A DNA stretch of 41,237 nucleotides from a virus: positions 1 through 41,237 of the IMG/VR virus record IMGVR_UViG_3300047557_001833, one strand, 5' to 3'. The first letter of the stretch is position 1, and every line of letters starts with the position of its first letter. A model generated the notes under the pieces. The model was not told where the DNA came from, did no database searches, and worked only from the letters and a program-made list of their open reading frames with translations. Shown here in pieces: positions 5,621 to 11,921 of this stretch. The position numbers were made by a program, and so were the translations under genes.

Positions 5621-6052
5621 ATGACAGCCGTTCCCCACCATCTTTCAATGAGTTGCATTCCAGACACCAAGAAAACACTCGAGATGCATGAGCTGTACAA
5701 ACAGGGCTTCAGTATTTCGCAAGTAGCAAGAGCGTTCGGAGTTAGTCGCCAATCAGTTTTTTCAAGGTTCCAACGAGCCTCACTAGAAACCAGATCAAAG
5801 CGGTTCCTCCCGTTCATTTACTTCAACGGAGCCAAGTACACCAAGCGAGTCAATGGATACTACGGACGCACTGACAAGGACCGCTCATTCCTGCACCGAG
5901 ACGTGTGGGAATCAGCCAACGGCAAAATCGCAGACGGGTTTGATATCCACCACATCGACGGTGACAAAACGAACAACGATCTGTCGAACCTTGAGCTTCT
6001 ATTGAAGTCTGAACACACCAAGAAGCACCACGCAATCAACACTCAAAAATGA
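5621..6052 (+). CDS. HNH homing endonuclease, 143 aa
   Basis: A free-standing HNH endonuclease. Residues about 20-50 form a helix-turn-helix (MHELYKQGFSISQVARAFGV). The nuclease core at the C-terminus reads DIHHIDGDKTNNDLSNLELL with the paired histidines at 110-111, N119 and a trailing histidine around 132 (SEHTKKHH). Such proteins make a DNA break at an intron-less target and spread by recombination. Start: ATG at 5621, with ATG at 5648 an alternative that would still keep both domains. Its stop overlaps the ATG at 6049 (ATGA). It is a mobile gene, probably inserted next to the methyltransferase rather than part of it. Confidence 0.85.
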   Translation: MTAVPHHLSMSCIPDTKKTLEMHELYKQGFSISQVARAFGVSRQSVFSRFQRASLETRSKRFLPFIYFNGAKYTKRVNGYYGRTDKDRSFLHRDVWESANGKIADGFDIHHIDGDKTNNDLSNLELLLKSEHTKKHHAINTQK

Positions 6053-6981
6053 GCAAATGCACAGTCATCATCCCGTCATCCCTTACGTCAGTCTTTGCTC
6101 AGGATACGAGGGCATCGGCCTTGGACTGCACCGCTGTATCCCGAATCTTCGAGCAGTCGCTTACTGCGAGAGGGAAGCATTCGCCGTCGCGAATCTGGTT
6201 GCGAAGATGGAAAACGGATTCTTGGATTCGGCCCCTGTTTTCACAGACGTTGCAACTTTCCCCTGGGCAGAACTCACTGAAGTCATGGCTGGAGGAGTTC
6301 TCTCGTTCGGGTGGCCTTGTCAGCCAGTCAGCACCGCAGGAAAACGCAAAGCAACCGAAGATGAACGGTGGCTCTTCGACATCATTGCAGATGGAATTGC
6401 CATTATGCGACCGGGAATCCTATTCGCCGAAAACGTCGAAGGACTCCTTTCAGCCAAGATGCCAGATGGATCTTCAGTCTTTGGCCACTGCATCCAGAGA
6501 TTGGAAAGCCTACATTACCGAGTTGCGGCAGGCATATTCAGCGCGTCTGAAGTTGGCGCACCGCACCAGCGAAAGCGGGTGTTCATCCTGGCCTACCGCA
6601 TCGGCGCGGGATGGGAAGGATTCGCCAGGGGCATGGATGTATGCGGTGACGGATCGGAATCGGGAGGATCAGTTGGCCAGAAAGGTGTACGCGGTCGAGT
6701 TTGGCCGAGCCGTCCTGGCGAACGGCAATACGGATGGGAGCCGCCGAGAGTCGTTGGAGTGGCCGACACCATCATCAGCCGGAGTGACGGGAGGCCCGAC
6801 GGGTCTTGCAGGTGGAGCCGGGAATCGGGAGAAGCTGGCGTCGATGCTACCGGAAGCGGAAGCCAAGGCGATGGGATGCGGCAAACTCAACCCCCGCTGG
6901 GTGGAGACACTGATGGGCCTGCCAGTGGGATGGACTATGCCCAGTTGTCGGTCTCCTGTGACAATAGAACGGATGAGTTAA
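6049..6981 (+). CDS. Overlapping-frame protein nested on the methyltransferase, 310 aa
   Basis: A 310-codon frame that starts in the ATGA ending the HNH gene and covers nearly the whole methyltransferase in another frame. Its second half is not random shadow. It contains EYSARLKLAHRT-like sequence (written here QAYSARLKLAHRTSESGCSS), the motifs SSWPTASARDGKD and WPTPSSAGVTGGP, and a C-terminal GKLNPRWVETLMGLPVGWTM. I recall this combination (WPTP..D.KG ... LNP.WVE.LMG.P.GWT) from proteins annotated in many phages beside C5 methyltransferases. Its role is unknown; it could be a separate partner protein or an alternative C-terminus reached by frameshifting. The N-terminal 80 residues look like shadow, so the true start may be internal. 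Confidence 0.5.
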   Translation: MSKCTVIIPSSLTSVFAQDTRASALDCTAVSRIFEQSLTARGKHSPSRIWLRRWKTDSWIRPLFSQTLQLSPGQNSLKSWLEEFSRSGGLVSQSAPQENAKQPKMNGGSSTSLQMELPLCDRESYSPKTSKDSFQPRCQMDLQSLATASRDWKAYITELRQAYSARLKLAHRTSESGCSSWPTASARDGKDSPGAWMYAVTDRNREDQLARKVYAVEFGRAVLANGNTDGSRRESLEWPTPSSAGVTGGPTGLAGGAGNREKLASMLPEAEAKAMGCGKLNPRWVETLMGLPVGWTMPSCRSPVTIERMS

Positions 6982-7055
6982 GGTTATTGGGTAATGGAGT
7001 AGTACCACAGACTGCTGATTTGGCCTTTCGTGTACTGATAAAAGAGTTATTGTGA
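6057..7055 (+). CDS. DNA (cytosine-5) methyltransferase, 332 aa
   Basis: Transfers methyl from S-adenosylmethionine to carbon 5 of cytosine in DNA, probably to protect the phage from restriction. All core motifs are in order in one frame: motif I SLCSGYEGIGLGL (12-24), the catalytic PCQ of motif IV (87-89, cysteine 88), ENV of motif VI (125-127), QRKR of motif VIII (171-174) and the C-terminal GNG-VVPQ of motif X (312-318). The region between VIII and X, the target recognition domain, is glycine-rich and of unusual composition. That matches its overlap with a second open frame at 6049-6981. The ATG at 6057 lies 8 bases after the competing ATG at 6049. It follows a homing endonuclease gene with no spacer. 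Confidence 0.85.
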   Translation: MHSHHPVIPYVSLCSGYEGIGLGLHRCIPNLRAVAYCEREAFAVANLVAKMENGFLDSAPVFTDVATFPWAELTEVMAGGVLSFGWPCQPVSTAGKRKATEDERWLFDIIADGIAIMRPGILFAENVEGLLSAKMPDGSSVFGHCIQRLESLHYRVAAGIFSASEVGAPHQRKRVFILAYRIGAGWEGFARGMDVCGDGSESGGSVGQKGVRGRVWPSRPGERQYGWEPPRVVGVADTIISRSDGRPDGSCRWSRESGEAGVDATGSGSQGDGMRQTQPPLGGDTDGPASGMDYAQLSVSCDNRTDELRLLGNGVVPQTADLAFRVLIKELL

Positions 7056-7312
7056 AGACAAACAATCTAACAACAACATCATTTCGGATCGACTGTTCCG
7101 ATCTATTGATATTACAAAAGCGAGCGGATGAATTGGGGTTTCGGTCATGGGGAGCGTTTGTGCGTCATGTGATTGACTGTCATGTGATGTTTTTCGAGCC
7201 TGACCTGCTTGCCCGTCTGAGCGGGCCACTACCCCCGAATCGGCCGGAAGGAGCATCCGGCAATCAAAATCGCTCTACGGGGCATTTCCGCTCCAGCAAA
7301 CAGCATCCTTGA
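7052..7312 (+). CDS. Ribbon-helix-helix-like protein, 86 aa
   Basis: An 86-residue protein. Residues 8-45 (TTSFRIDCSDLLILQKRADE and the following GFRSWGAFVRHVIDCHVMF) fit a ribbon-helix-helix DNA-binding fold: a short beta strand, then two helices. The proline-rich tail is disordered. Start: GTG at 7052 overlapping the methyltransferase stop. It may regulate its own operon or the palindromes downstream at 7492-7566, but that is inference from position. The fold assignment is moderate because no search was run. Confidence 0.55.
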   Translation: MKTNNLTTTSFRIDCSDLLILQKRADELGFRSWGAFVRHVIDCHVMFFEPDLLARLSGPLPPNRPEGASGNQNRSTGHFRSSKQHP

Positions 7313-7371
7313 CCATGGATCGGATCGCCAACTTGATCGGATGGACGACTGATCGCTTTTTTCGGGGGGTT

Positions 7372-7506
7372 GGAAATCCGCAGCGGGGAGCGTGGGGCCC
7401 CGACGGAGGCCCCGCAAGCGAAACCGCGAAAAGCGGATTTCCTGTACTCCCTTTTAAGGGGAGTACTTACGTCTCCCAAAAGGGGAGGTAGTTAGCCTCA
7501 TGCTAA
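7372..7506 (+). ncRNA. Candidate structured RNA or folded control region
   Basis: The longest gene-free stretch (7313-7589) is packed with inverted repeats. GGAAATCCGC (7372-7381) pairs perfectly with GCGGATTTCC (7433-7442) and encloses an 8-bp GC stem (7392-7399 with 7408-7415). Next come GTACTCCC (7444-7451) with GGGAGTAC (7459-7466), CTCCC (7473-7477) with GGGAG (7483-7487), and TTAGC (7492-7496) with GCTAA (7502-7506). Competing pairings exist: CCGC at 7424-7427 with the same GCGG, and GCGGGG at 7383-7388 with CCCCGC at 7410-7415. It could be a small RNA, a switch-like leader or a replication origin. Confidence 0.5.
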
Positions 7507-7534
7507 GGACAGACGAAGGAAGATGCGTATTAGA

Positions 7535-7562
7535 TTGACAAAGATCTGAGAAGGCTTAGACT
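7535..7562 (+). promoter_or_regulatory. Promoter TTGACA-16-TAGACT
   Basis: A perfect -35 box TTGACA (7535-7540) is followed after 16 bases by TAGACT (7557-7562), 27 bases before the ATG at 7590. The same -10 form TAGNNT is seen at 8145 and 708. The -10 box lies inside a 13-base palindrome, so the promoter looks repressible. Confidence 0.65.
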
Positions 7563-7566
7563 AAGC
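7554..7566. promoter_or_regulatory. Operator-like palindrome over the -10 box
   Basis: GCTTAG-A-CTAAGC is a perfect palindrome with 6-base arms, centred on the -10 box of the promoter at 7535. A related inverted pair TTAGC/GCTAA lies at 7492-7506. The regulator is unknown; the RHH-like protein at 7052 and the HTH protein at 8260 are candidates by position. Confidence 0.5.
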
Positions 7567-7589
7567 GTTCGGAATCGGGAATAAAACTT

Positions 7590-8099
7590 ATGTACACTAC
7601 AGATGGACGGACTTTGAGGCAGCTTTTTCGGGATATGCCGCCGAAATCGCATAACATGGATCAGAGCAAGAGTGATGTTCTGGCCTACATATCACAGCAG
7701 CTTAATAGCGATATGCTTATCGCTATTCGGGCGTTCAATTCGATGCGTAATCCCAATAGCAAGGTATTGGTATTCGATTCGATTGAGCGTGTGTGGATGG
7801 GGTGCGATTGGTTGCCTGATAATAAGGAAGCCAAGGAAGAGTATCTGATACGAGAGGTCCGCTCCTGGGACAGGAAGGTGGCCGACTTGAAGGCGGAGGT
7901 GTCCAGCCTTGAGAAGGAGAACCACGACCTGAAGAAGCGGCTGAAGAAGCAGGAGGAGCGGTTTGACAGTTTCTATGGCAAGGTGGCCAAATGGCTGGAG
8001 GCTCTTGTCGATCACGCCGGGATCGATCCCGAAAACTACGTTCCCGAAGGCGAGAAACAGGCCGAAAACAGGGATCCGCGAGCGATGATGGGGGAGTGA
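7590..8099 (+). CDS. Hypothetical coiled-coil protein, 169 aa
   Basis: A 169-residue protein. The N-terminal part (about 1-75) is globular and contains SDVLAYISQQLNSDMLIAIR. Residues about 85-135 form a strong coiled coil (KVADLKAEVSSLEKENHDLK and following), so it probably dimerises. The tail is charged and disordered. It is the first gene behind the promoter at 7535 and is followed by a second promoter at 8122, so it may be transcribed as a single unit. No family is recognised. The ATG at 7590 has no strong Shine-Dalgarno site. Confidence 0.7.
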   Translation: MYTTDGRTLRQLFRDMPPKSHNMDQSKSDVLAYISQQLNSDMLIAIRAFNSMRNPNSKVLVFDSIERVWMGCDWLPDNKEAKEEYLIREVRSWDRKVADLKAEVSSLEKENHDLKKRLKKQEERFDSFYGKVAKWLEALVDHAGIDPENYVPEGEKQAENRDPRAMMGE

Positions 8100-8121
8100 A
8101 AAAGATTTTTGGAAAAAGTTT

Positions 8122-8150
8122 TTGACATCCTGAAAGACGACTGGTAGCGT
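8122..8150 (+). promoter_or_regulatory. Promoter TTGACA-17-TAGCGT
   Basis: TTGACA (8122-8127) is followed, after exactly 17 bases, by TAGCGT (8145-8150), with an A/T-rich tract upstream. It should drive the recombination genes from 8260 onward, leaving a leader of about 100 bases. Together with 7535 and 685 it defines a TAGNNT -10 class in this genome. Confidence 0.65.
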
Positions 8151-8209
8151 ATCGAAACAATTTGAGTGATTGCGGAATGGAGCCGATGGAGAGCGTCGGA
8201 CGAGGGGTT

Positions 8210-8249
8210 GGGAACGGTTCCCCTGTGACGAACACCGCAGTCACTTTTT
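8210..8249 (+). promoter_or_regulatory. Leader palindrome and hairpin with T tract
   Basis: In the leader ahead of the gene at 8260, GGGAAC-G-GTTCCC (8210-8222) is a perfect 13-base palindrome. Just after it, GTGAC (8225-8229) pairs with GTCAC (8240-8244) and is followed by TTTTT (8245-8249). It could be an operator plus a weak attenuator. The second stem is only 5 pairs, so terminator activity is uncertain. Confidence 0.35.
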
Positions 8250-8259
8250 CAAAAATGCG

Positions 8260-8862
8260 ATGATCAAAGTTTGGGACATCAAGACGGCGGCGAAGGAGTT
8301 GCACGTTTGCAGAGAGACGCTCTGGAGATTGATCCGGTCAGGGAAGATGCCGCATCGGCGGGTTGGTCGGCGTGTGTTGCTGACCGAGGCGGATGTGGCG
8401 GCGCTCTTGGAGGACGCGGCGATCAGGAACGGGGCGACGAATCCATTTGCTCGGAAGGGGAAGCCATCGAAGAAGAAGAAGGTGGCCGACCTGACCGAGA
8501 AGCAGTCAGAGAATACAAACCAACAGAATACCAATGAACAGCAACAGCAGCATGACGGTGGCGGTGTCGCAACCGCAGGAAATAACGACCCCGGCACAGA
8601 CGGGGGAGTTCTACGACAAGATCAACAACCCGATGGAGGCGATCAAAACCATGGGGGAATGGATCGCGCACTCGGGGATGTTCGGGTGTGTGAAACCGGA
8701 GCAGGGCTATGTATTGGCGATGGAGTGTCTGGCGTCCCGGCAGACCCCGCTAAGCTGGAAGCGGGAGAACCACTTGATCAACGGAAACATCACCATGAAG
8801 AGCGAGTCGATGTTATCCGGGTTGATGCAAGCTGGCTGGGACATCGACTGGGTTCGGTTTGA
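8260..8862 (+). CDS. Excisionase-like HTH protein with long overlapping tail, 200 aa
   Basis: Residues 1-55 are a winged helix-turn-helix of the excisionase/MerR-like kind (IKTAAKELHVCRETLWRLIR, then HRRVGRRVLLTEADVAALL). Then come a lysine-rich linker (GKPSKKKKVADL) and a Gln/Asn-rich stretch. From about residue 92 the frame runs through the 5' part of the RecT-like gene (8534 onward) and becomes Gly/Asp/Gln-rich low-complexity sequence, ending at 8862. Such DNA-binding proteins are usually 60-120 residues, so the 329-base overlap is odd. Either the tail is real dual-coding sequence or the frame simply lacks an early stop. The ATG at 8260 was chosen because it directly precedes the HTH fold. 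It probably regulates the promoter at 8122. Confidence 0.65.
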   Translation: MIKVWDIKTAAKELHVCRETLWRLIRSGKMPHRRVGRRVLLTEADVAALLEDAAIRNGATNPFARKGKPSKKKKVADLTEKQSENTNQQNTNEQQQQHDGGGVATAGNNDPGTDGGVLRQDQQPDGGDQNHGGMDRALGDVRVCETGAGLCIGDGVSGVPADPAKLEAGEPLDQRKHHHEERVDVIRVDASWLGHRLGSV

Positions 8863-9331
8863 TGCGGAGGCGGCGATTGCTGACTTCCGCAAGGGCCAGA
8901 AGGAGTTGCGGGTGTCGTTCAGCGCAGAGGACGCGAAGCAAGCGGGACTGCTTCCTGCGAAAGCTGGAAGCGGCTGGGCGAAGTTCCCGGCTGAGATGTT
9001 GCGAGCGCGATTGATCAGCAAGGCGACGAGGATGCTTGATCCGAGGATTACGCAGGGTCGCTACACGCCTGAGGAAGTGGCCGACTTTGATCGTCCGTCT
9101 GTTCCGGTGGCGAAGACTGAGCCGGTGAATGTGACCCCCGCCGCTCCGGCGAGTGACTTCACTGTTGTGGAGAAGCTGGAAGCGGCATTGGAAGCTCACG
9201 CTGAGAAGGCCAATGCGTTCCTGCTGTCGAAGAACCTGATCAAGGAAGGCCAGAACTTCCGTGATGTGTCCACGAAGGTGGCGAACATGATCCTGTCGGA
9301 TATCCCGGCTTTCATCGCGAAGATCCAATGA
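8534..9331 (+). CDS. RecT-like ssDNA-annealing protein, 265 aa
   Basis: A 265-residue protein with the block order of phage RecT-type annealing proteins: a 'GMFG...P.QGYVLAMECLASRQTPLSW' region (about 47-76), a strand with INGNITMKSESMLSGLMQAG, and WAKFPAEMLRARLISKATRM followed by P-RITQGRYTPEEVADF. It would anneal complementary single strands exposed by the partner nuclease at 9328. The C-terminal 70 residues are a separate helical region after a Pro/Ala linker. Possible starts are 8534, 8552 and 8633; all overlap the upstream HTH frame. Its stop overlaps the nuclease start in ATGA, which fits a coupled RecE/RecT pair. Confidence 0.7.
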   Translation: MNSNSSMTVAVSQPQEITTPAQTGEFYDKINNPMEAIKTMGEWIAHSGMFGCVKPEQGYVLAMECLASRQTPLSWKRENHLINGNITMKSESMLSGLMQAGWDIDWVRFDAEAAIADFRKGQKELRVSFSAEDAKQAGLLPAKAGSGWAKFPAEMLRARLISKATRMLDPRITQGRYTPEEVADFDRPSVPVAKTEPVNVTPAAPASDFTVVEKLEAALEAHAEKANAFLLSKNLIKEGQNFRDVSTKVANMILSDIPAFIAKIQ

Positions 9332-10140
9332 GCATCAAGAATCGAATTGTGAACGTGGATATGCCAGCGGAGGTGTACCACAAGGTCGACGCTCTCTCGA
9401 AGAGTCTGATGACCAAGGCGTTGCGATCCCCGGCGCATTATCGTGCGGCGGTGGATGGGAAGAGCGATGAGCCTACGAAGGCCATGCAGATTGGTACGGT
9501 GGCTCATACGGCGATCCTAGAGCCGCACAAGCTGGCCGAGATCGTTGCGATCAAGCCTGAGGGCATGAGCCTTGTGACGAAGGAGGGGAAGGCTTGGAAG
9601 GCTGAGAACGATGGAAAGATCATCCTCGATGCTCAAGAGGCAGCGGACATCGATGGAATGGCCCATTCGGTTCGCAGACATCCTTCGTTTGAGCCGTCGC
9701 CGCGCTTTAAAATCGAGGCGAGCGTGTTCGCGGAGGATGAGGAGACCGGGCTGCCGCTGAAGGCGAGGCCGGATCTATGGGCAGAGGGGATCGGGTTGAT
9801 CCTTGATGTGAAGACGACGGATGACGCGACCGAGGAAGCGTTCCTGCGGACTATCCAGAAGTTTGCGTATCATGTGCAAGCAGCGCACTACATCGAGATG
9901 ACCGGGGCAAGCGACTTCGTGTTCATCGCGGTGGAGCGGAATGCTCCGTATGCGGTGGCTGCTTATCGCTTGAGTCCTGAGTGGCTTGAGCTTGGGTTTG
10001 AGACACGGCGGCGGGCGATTCGGATCGTGCATGAGTGTACGGCACTGAACAGCTGGCCTGCTTATCCGACTGGGACGACGACTCTTGCGCTGCCTGTGTG
10101 GGTGGCGCGTAACCAACAGAAACTGAACGAGAAGGAATAA
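9328..10140 (+). CDS. RecE-like PD-(D/E)XK exonuclease, 270 aa
   Basis: A 270-residue nuclease of the exonuclease VIII / RecE type. Visible motifs are MQIGTVAHTAILEP (histidine 60), a glutamate at about 130 in FKIEASVFAEDEETG, RPDLW (aspartate 149), LILDVKTT (D160 and K162) and the downstream FAYHVQAAHYIEM helix with a QxxxY-type arrangement. It would resect double-stranded DNA ends to give substrates for the RecT-like protein encoded immediately upstream. The start ATG overlaps the RecT stop (ATGA). The order RecT then RecE then a ssDNA-binding protein is a common phage recombination module. Confidence 0.8.
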   Translation: MSIKNRIVNVDMPAEVYHKVDALSKSLMTKALRSPAHYRAAVDGKSDEPTKAMQIGTVAHTAILEPHKLAEIVAIKPEGMSLVTKEGKAWKAENDGKIILDAQEAADIDGMAHSVRRHPSFEPSPRFKIEASVFAEDEETGLPLKARPDLWAEGIGLILDVKTTDDATEEAFLRTIQKFAYHVQAAHYIEMTGASDFVFIAVERNAPYAVAAYRLSPEWLELGFETRRRAIRIVHECTALNSWPAYPTGTTTLALPVWVARNQQKLNEKE

Positions 10141-10141
10141 T

Positions 10142-10600
10142 ATGTTCACGGTGAACCGTAAGGACGGAGCAAGTAAGTACATCGACACGGAGGGAACTCA
10201 TCTGGTGTCGATTGCGAAGTGTGAGGCCATCTTGGATGGGAAAGGTCGCGAGATTGTGACTGTCACGTTCAAGAGGCAGGACGGGGCGGCGATCACGGAT
10301 CGATTCATCAACCAGGAGAATGTCTGGTGGCGTGTCAATTCGTTGGTGGCTGCGACTGACCACAATGTGCCTGATGGCACTCAGGTCGATTTCCTTGGTG
10401 TCAAGGGGAGCTTCTTGGAGTTCCTGACTGCGATGATCGGCTTGGAGTTGGCGATTGTGACCAAGTTCGAGGATTACACGGCGAAGGATGGGACGCCGAA
10501 GAAAGCTGTTCGTGTTCGGAGTTTTCGGAATGCGAACACGGTGAAGCCGGTGTCGGATTTGGCTGGTGAGGAGGATGCTGGCGAAGCGGCTCCTTGGTGA
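10142..10600 (+). CDS. Phage OB-type ssDNA-binding-like protein, 152 aa
   Basis: A 152-residue protein with beta-rich sequence (GREIVTVTFKRQDGAAITDR then FINQENVWWRVNSLVAAT) and a late strand KKAVRVRSFRNAN. It ends in an acidic tail (GEEDAGEAAPW) that resembles the C-terminal tip of single-stranded DNA-binding proteins. It recalls the DUF669-like family encoded beside phage recombinases. It starts 1 base after the nuclease stop, so it is in the same operon. A second, more typical SSB is encoded at 15520. The exact family is not certain. Confidence 0.6.
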   Translation: MFTVNRKDGASKYIDTEGTHLVSIAKCEAILDGKGREIVTVTFKRQDGAAITDRFINQENVWWRVNSLVAATDHNVPDGTQVDFLGVKGSFLEFLTAMIGLELAIVTKFEDYTAKDGTPKKAVRVRSFRNANTVKPVSDLAGEEDAGEAAPW

Positions 10601-10650
10601 GGTGAAGCCGTGGGGAGCGCATACGGTTGACCACGCTCGAACAAATACAA

Positions 10651-10827
10651 ATGAAAGCTGACAAGAAGGTTATCAAGACGGTGTTGATTGAGAGTGACAC
10701 GCATGAGCAGTTGAAGAAGTACTGTGAATCGACGGGGATGAAGCTGAATTACTTGGCCAACAAGGTGTTGTCTGAGTGGGCGTATGGAGCGAACGAGGAC
10801 ATGAGGAAGATGGAGGTGGCGAGATGA
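10651..10827 (+). CDS. Ribbon-helix-helix-like protein, 58 aa
   Basis: A 58-residue protein: KVIKTVLIESDTHEQLKKYC then GMKLNYLANKVLSEWAYG. A strand followed by two helices fits an Arc/MetJ-type ribbon-helix-helix DNA-binding fold. ATG at 10651 is preferred; an in-frame TTG at 10627 would add 8 residues. The stop overlaps the next start (ATGA). Sitting at the head of the array of tiny genes, it could be their repressor, but no operator was identified. Confidence 0.6.
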   Translation: MKADKKVIKTVLIESDTHEQLKKYCESTGMKLNYLANKVLSEWAYGANEDMRKMEVAR

Positions 10828-11093
10828 AGGCAGTGTTCAAAAATCTCAAGGCTCCCACCCTTGGAGAAAGCCTGACGATTCTAGGCTGGGCGGTGCTGGC
10901 CCTCGGTCAGTTCGCGCTCTACCGCCAAAACATGAACCCCGACCCGCGCATCCTGGTTCAGACCACGGGCGACGGGTGGTCCGTGCTGAACGACGGCACA
11001 CGGTCCAATATCTGGATCGTGTACACCAAGAAACTCAATACCCCCACCAACGGGTACGTCTATGCGACGTTCGAGAAGGAGGCCAAGCCGTGA
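10824..11093 (+). CDS. Single-pass membrane protein, 89 aa
   Basis: An 89-residue protein with a short basic N-terminus, one hydrophobic segment at about 14-33 (GESLTILGWAVLALGQFALY) and a soluble domain. The N-terminal lysines predict the N-terminus inside and the bulk outside the membrane. It ends with KEAKP, encoded by the first copy of the AAGGAGGCCAAGCCGTGA cassette that also provides the ribosome site and GTG start of the next gene. Possible roles (membrane-associated lysis or exclusion protein) are speculation. Confidence 0.6.
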   Translation: MKAVFKNLKAPTLGESLTILGWAVLALGQFALYRQNMNPDPRILVQTTGDGWSVLNDGTRSNIWIVYTKKLNTPTNGYVYATFEKEAKP

Positions 11094-11356
11094 AGCATAT
11101 TCCCGACATCGGCAAAATGGTAAGTGATACGCCTAGGACGGACAACTATTACTGGTCGTTCCACCTGCTCTTTGCTGAAGCGCAGAAGATGGAACGCGAA
11201 CTCAACGCGGCCAATGTCCACATCAAGCGGCTGGAGGAGGCGGGGGATGCACTATTCGAAAATTCTACCCCATCACGCTATGATTTGCCAGTAGCCGCTG
11301 ATCGAAAGCTGGTTGATCAATCAAACTGGACCAAAGCCAAGGAGGCCAAGCCGTGA
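11090..11356 (+). CDS. TPRTD-family small phage protein, copy 1, 88 aa
   Basis: An 88-residue protein: HIPDIGKMVSDTPRTDNYYW, then a coiled-coil helix with KMERELNAANVHIKRLEE and a C-terminal NWTKAKEAKP. It is a paralogue of the products of 11556 and 12491, sharing the TPRTD box, the ERELNAAN helix and the IKRLEE block. I recall such TPRTD proteins as scattered small phage proteins of unknown role. The GTG start at 11090 follows the AAGGAGG cassette. No catalytic residues are evident; a helical, probably oligomeric adaptor is likely. Confidence 0.7.
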   Translation: MKHIPDIGKMVSDTPRTDNYYWSFHLLFAEAQKMERELNAANVHIKRLEEAGDALFENSTPSRYDLPVAADRKLVDQSNWTKAKEAKP

Positions 11357-11559
11357 AACCAGAACCCTATCGCGCCCTTGTGGACGACGCTGGCCGTGCA
11401 TTGTGCGGCTGGGTGCTGTCCGACGGTCGGCATTGCCTGGCCAGAGCAACGCACATGGGGACTCAGACCAGATGGTTTTTGTGTCGGTCTCATGCGGAGG
11501 AGGCGCGGGAGTATTTGAAAGCTGAATTGGTAGAACTGAGGAAGGAGGAGGCCAAATGA
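11353..11559 (+). CDS. Small Cys/His-containing protein, 68 aa
   Basis: A 68-residue protein with ALCGWVLSDGRHCLARATHM followed by FLCRSHAEEAREY. Cysteines and histidines at C...H-C...H...C...H suggest a small metal-binding module. The C-terminal helix is charged. GTG start at 11353 by the repeated cassette; the stop overlaps the next ATG after AAGGAGGAGGCCAA. No family is recognised. Confidence 0.6.
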   Translation: MKPEPYRALVDDAGRALCGWVLSDGRHCLARATHMGTQTRWFLCRSHAEEAREYLKAELVELRKEEAK

Positions 11560-11921
11560 GCGATCATATTCCTGACGTAACGAAAATGATCGGTGAGACA
11601 CCGAGGACGGATGCAGCGTACTTCAAACCTCACGCCACGATGTACGATCTAGCCGGTGAGATGAAGCTCATGGAACGCGAACTCAACGCGGCCAACAGCA
11701 AGATCGAAGCCCTCAACCGTGGCAACGCCGCTGCCGAGAGGATCCTTTGCGATGCTGCTGGCGTCGGATCTGGACGCGATGTCCTCGAATGGATCGTCGC
11801 TGCCAATGACCGCATCAAGCGGCTGGAGGAGGTGGGCGACGACCTAGAGTCATGGCTCGACCGAAAGACCCCGTTCACGATTCGCAATAATTGGCGCAAA
11901 GCCAAGGAGGCCAAGCCGTGA
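11556..11921 (+). CDS. TPRTD-family small phage protein, copy 2, 121 aa
   Basis: A 121-residue paralogue of the protein at 11090: HIPDVTKMIGETPRTDAAYF, then KLMERELNAANSKIEALNRG, an insertion of about 35 residues (ERILCDAAGVGSGRDVLEWI), then DRIKRLEEVGDDLESWLDRK and NWRKAKEAKP. The DNA for the ERELNAAN part is identical to copy 1 over some 26 bases, so the duplication is recent or maintained by recombination. ATG at 11556 with AAGGAGG upstream. Function unknown; helical. Confidence 0.7.
   Translation: MSDHIPDVTKMIGETPRTDAAYFKPHATMYDLAGEMKLMERELNAANSKIEALNRGNAAAERILCDAAGVGSGRDVLEWIVAANDRIKRLEEVGDDLESWLDRKTPFTIRNNWRKAKEAKP

Noticed and set aside
7309-7491. Possible 60-residue gene starting at a TTG or ATG near 7309-7315
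   Set aside because: It runs through the perfect inverted repeats of the structured region, is Gly/Pro-rich without a fold, and has no ribosome site.
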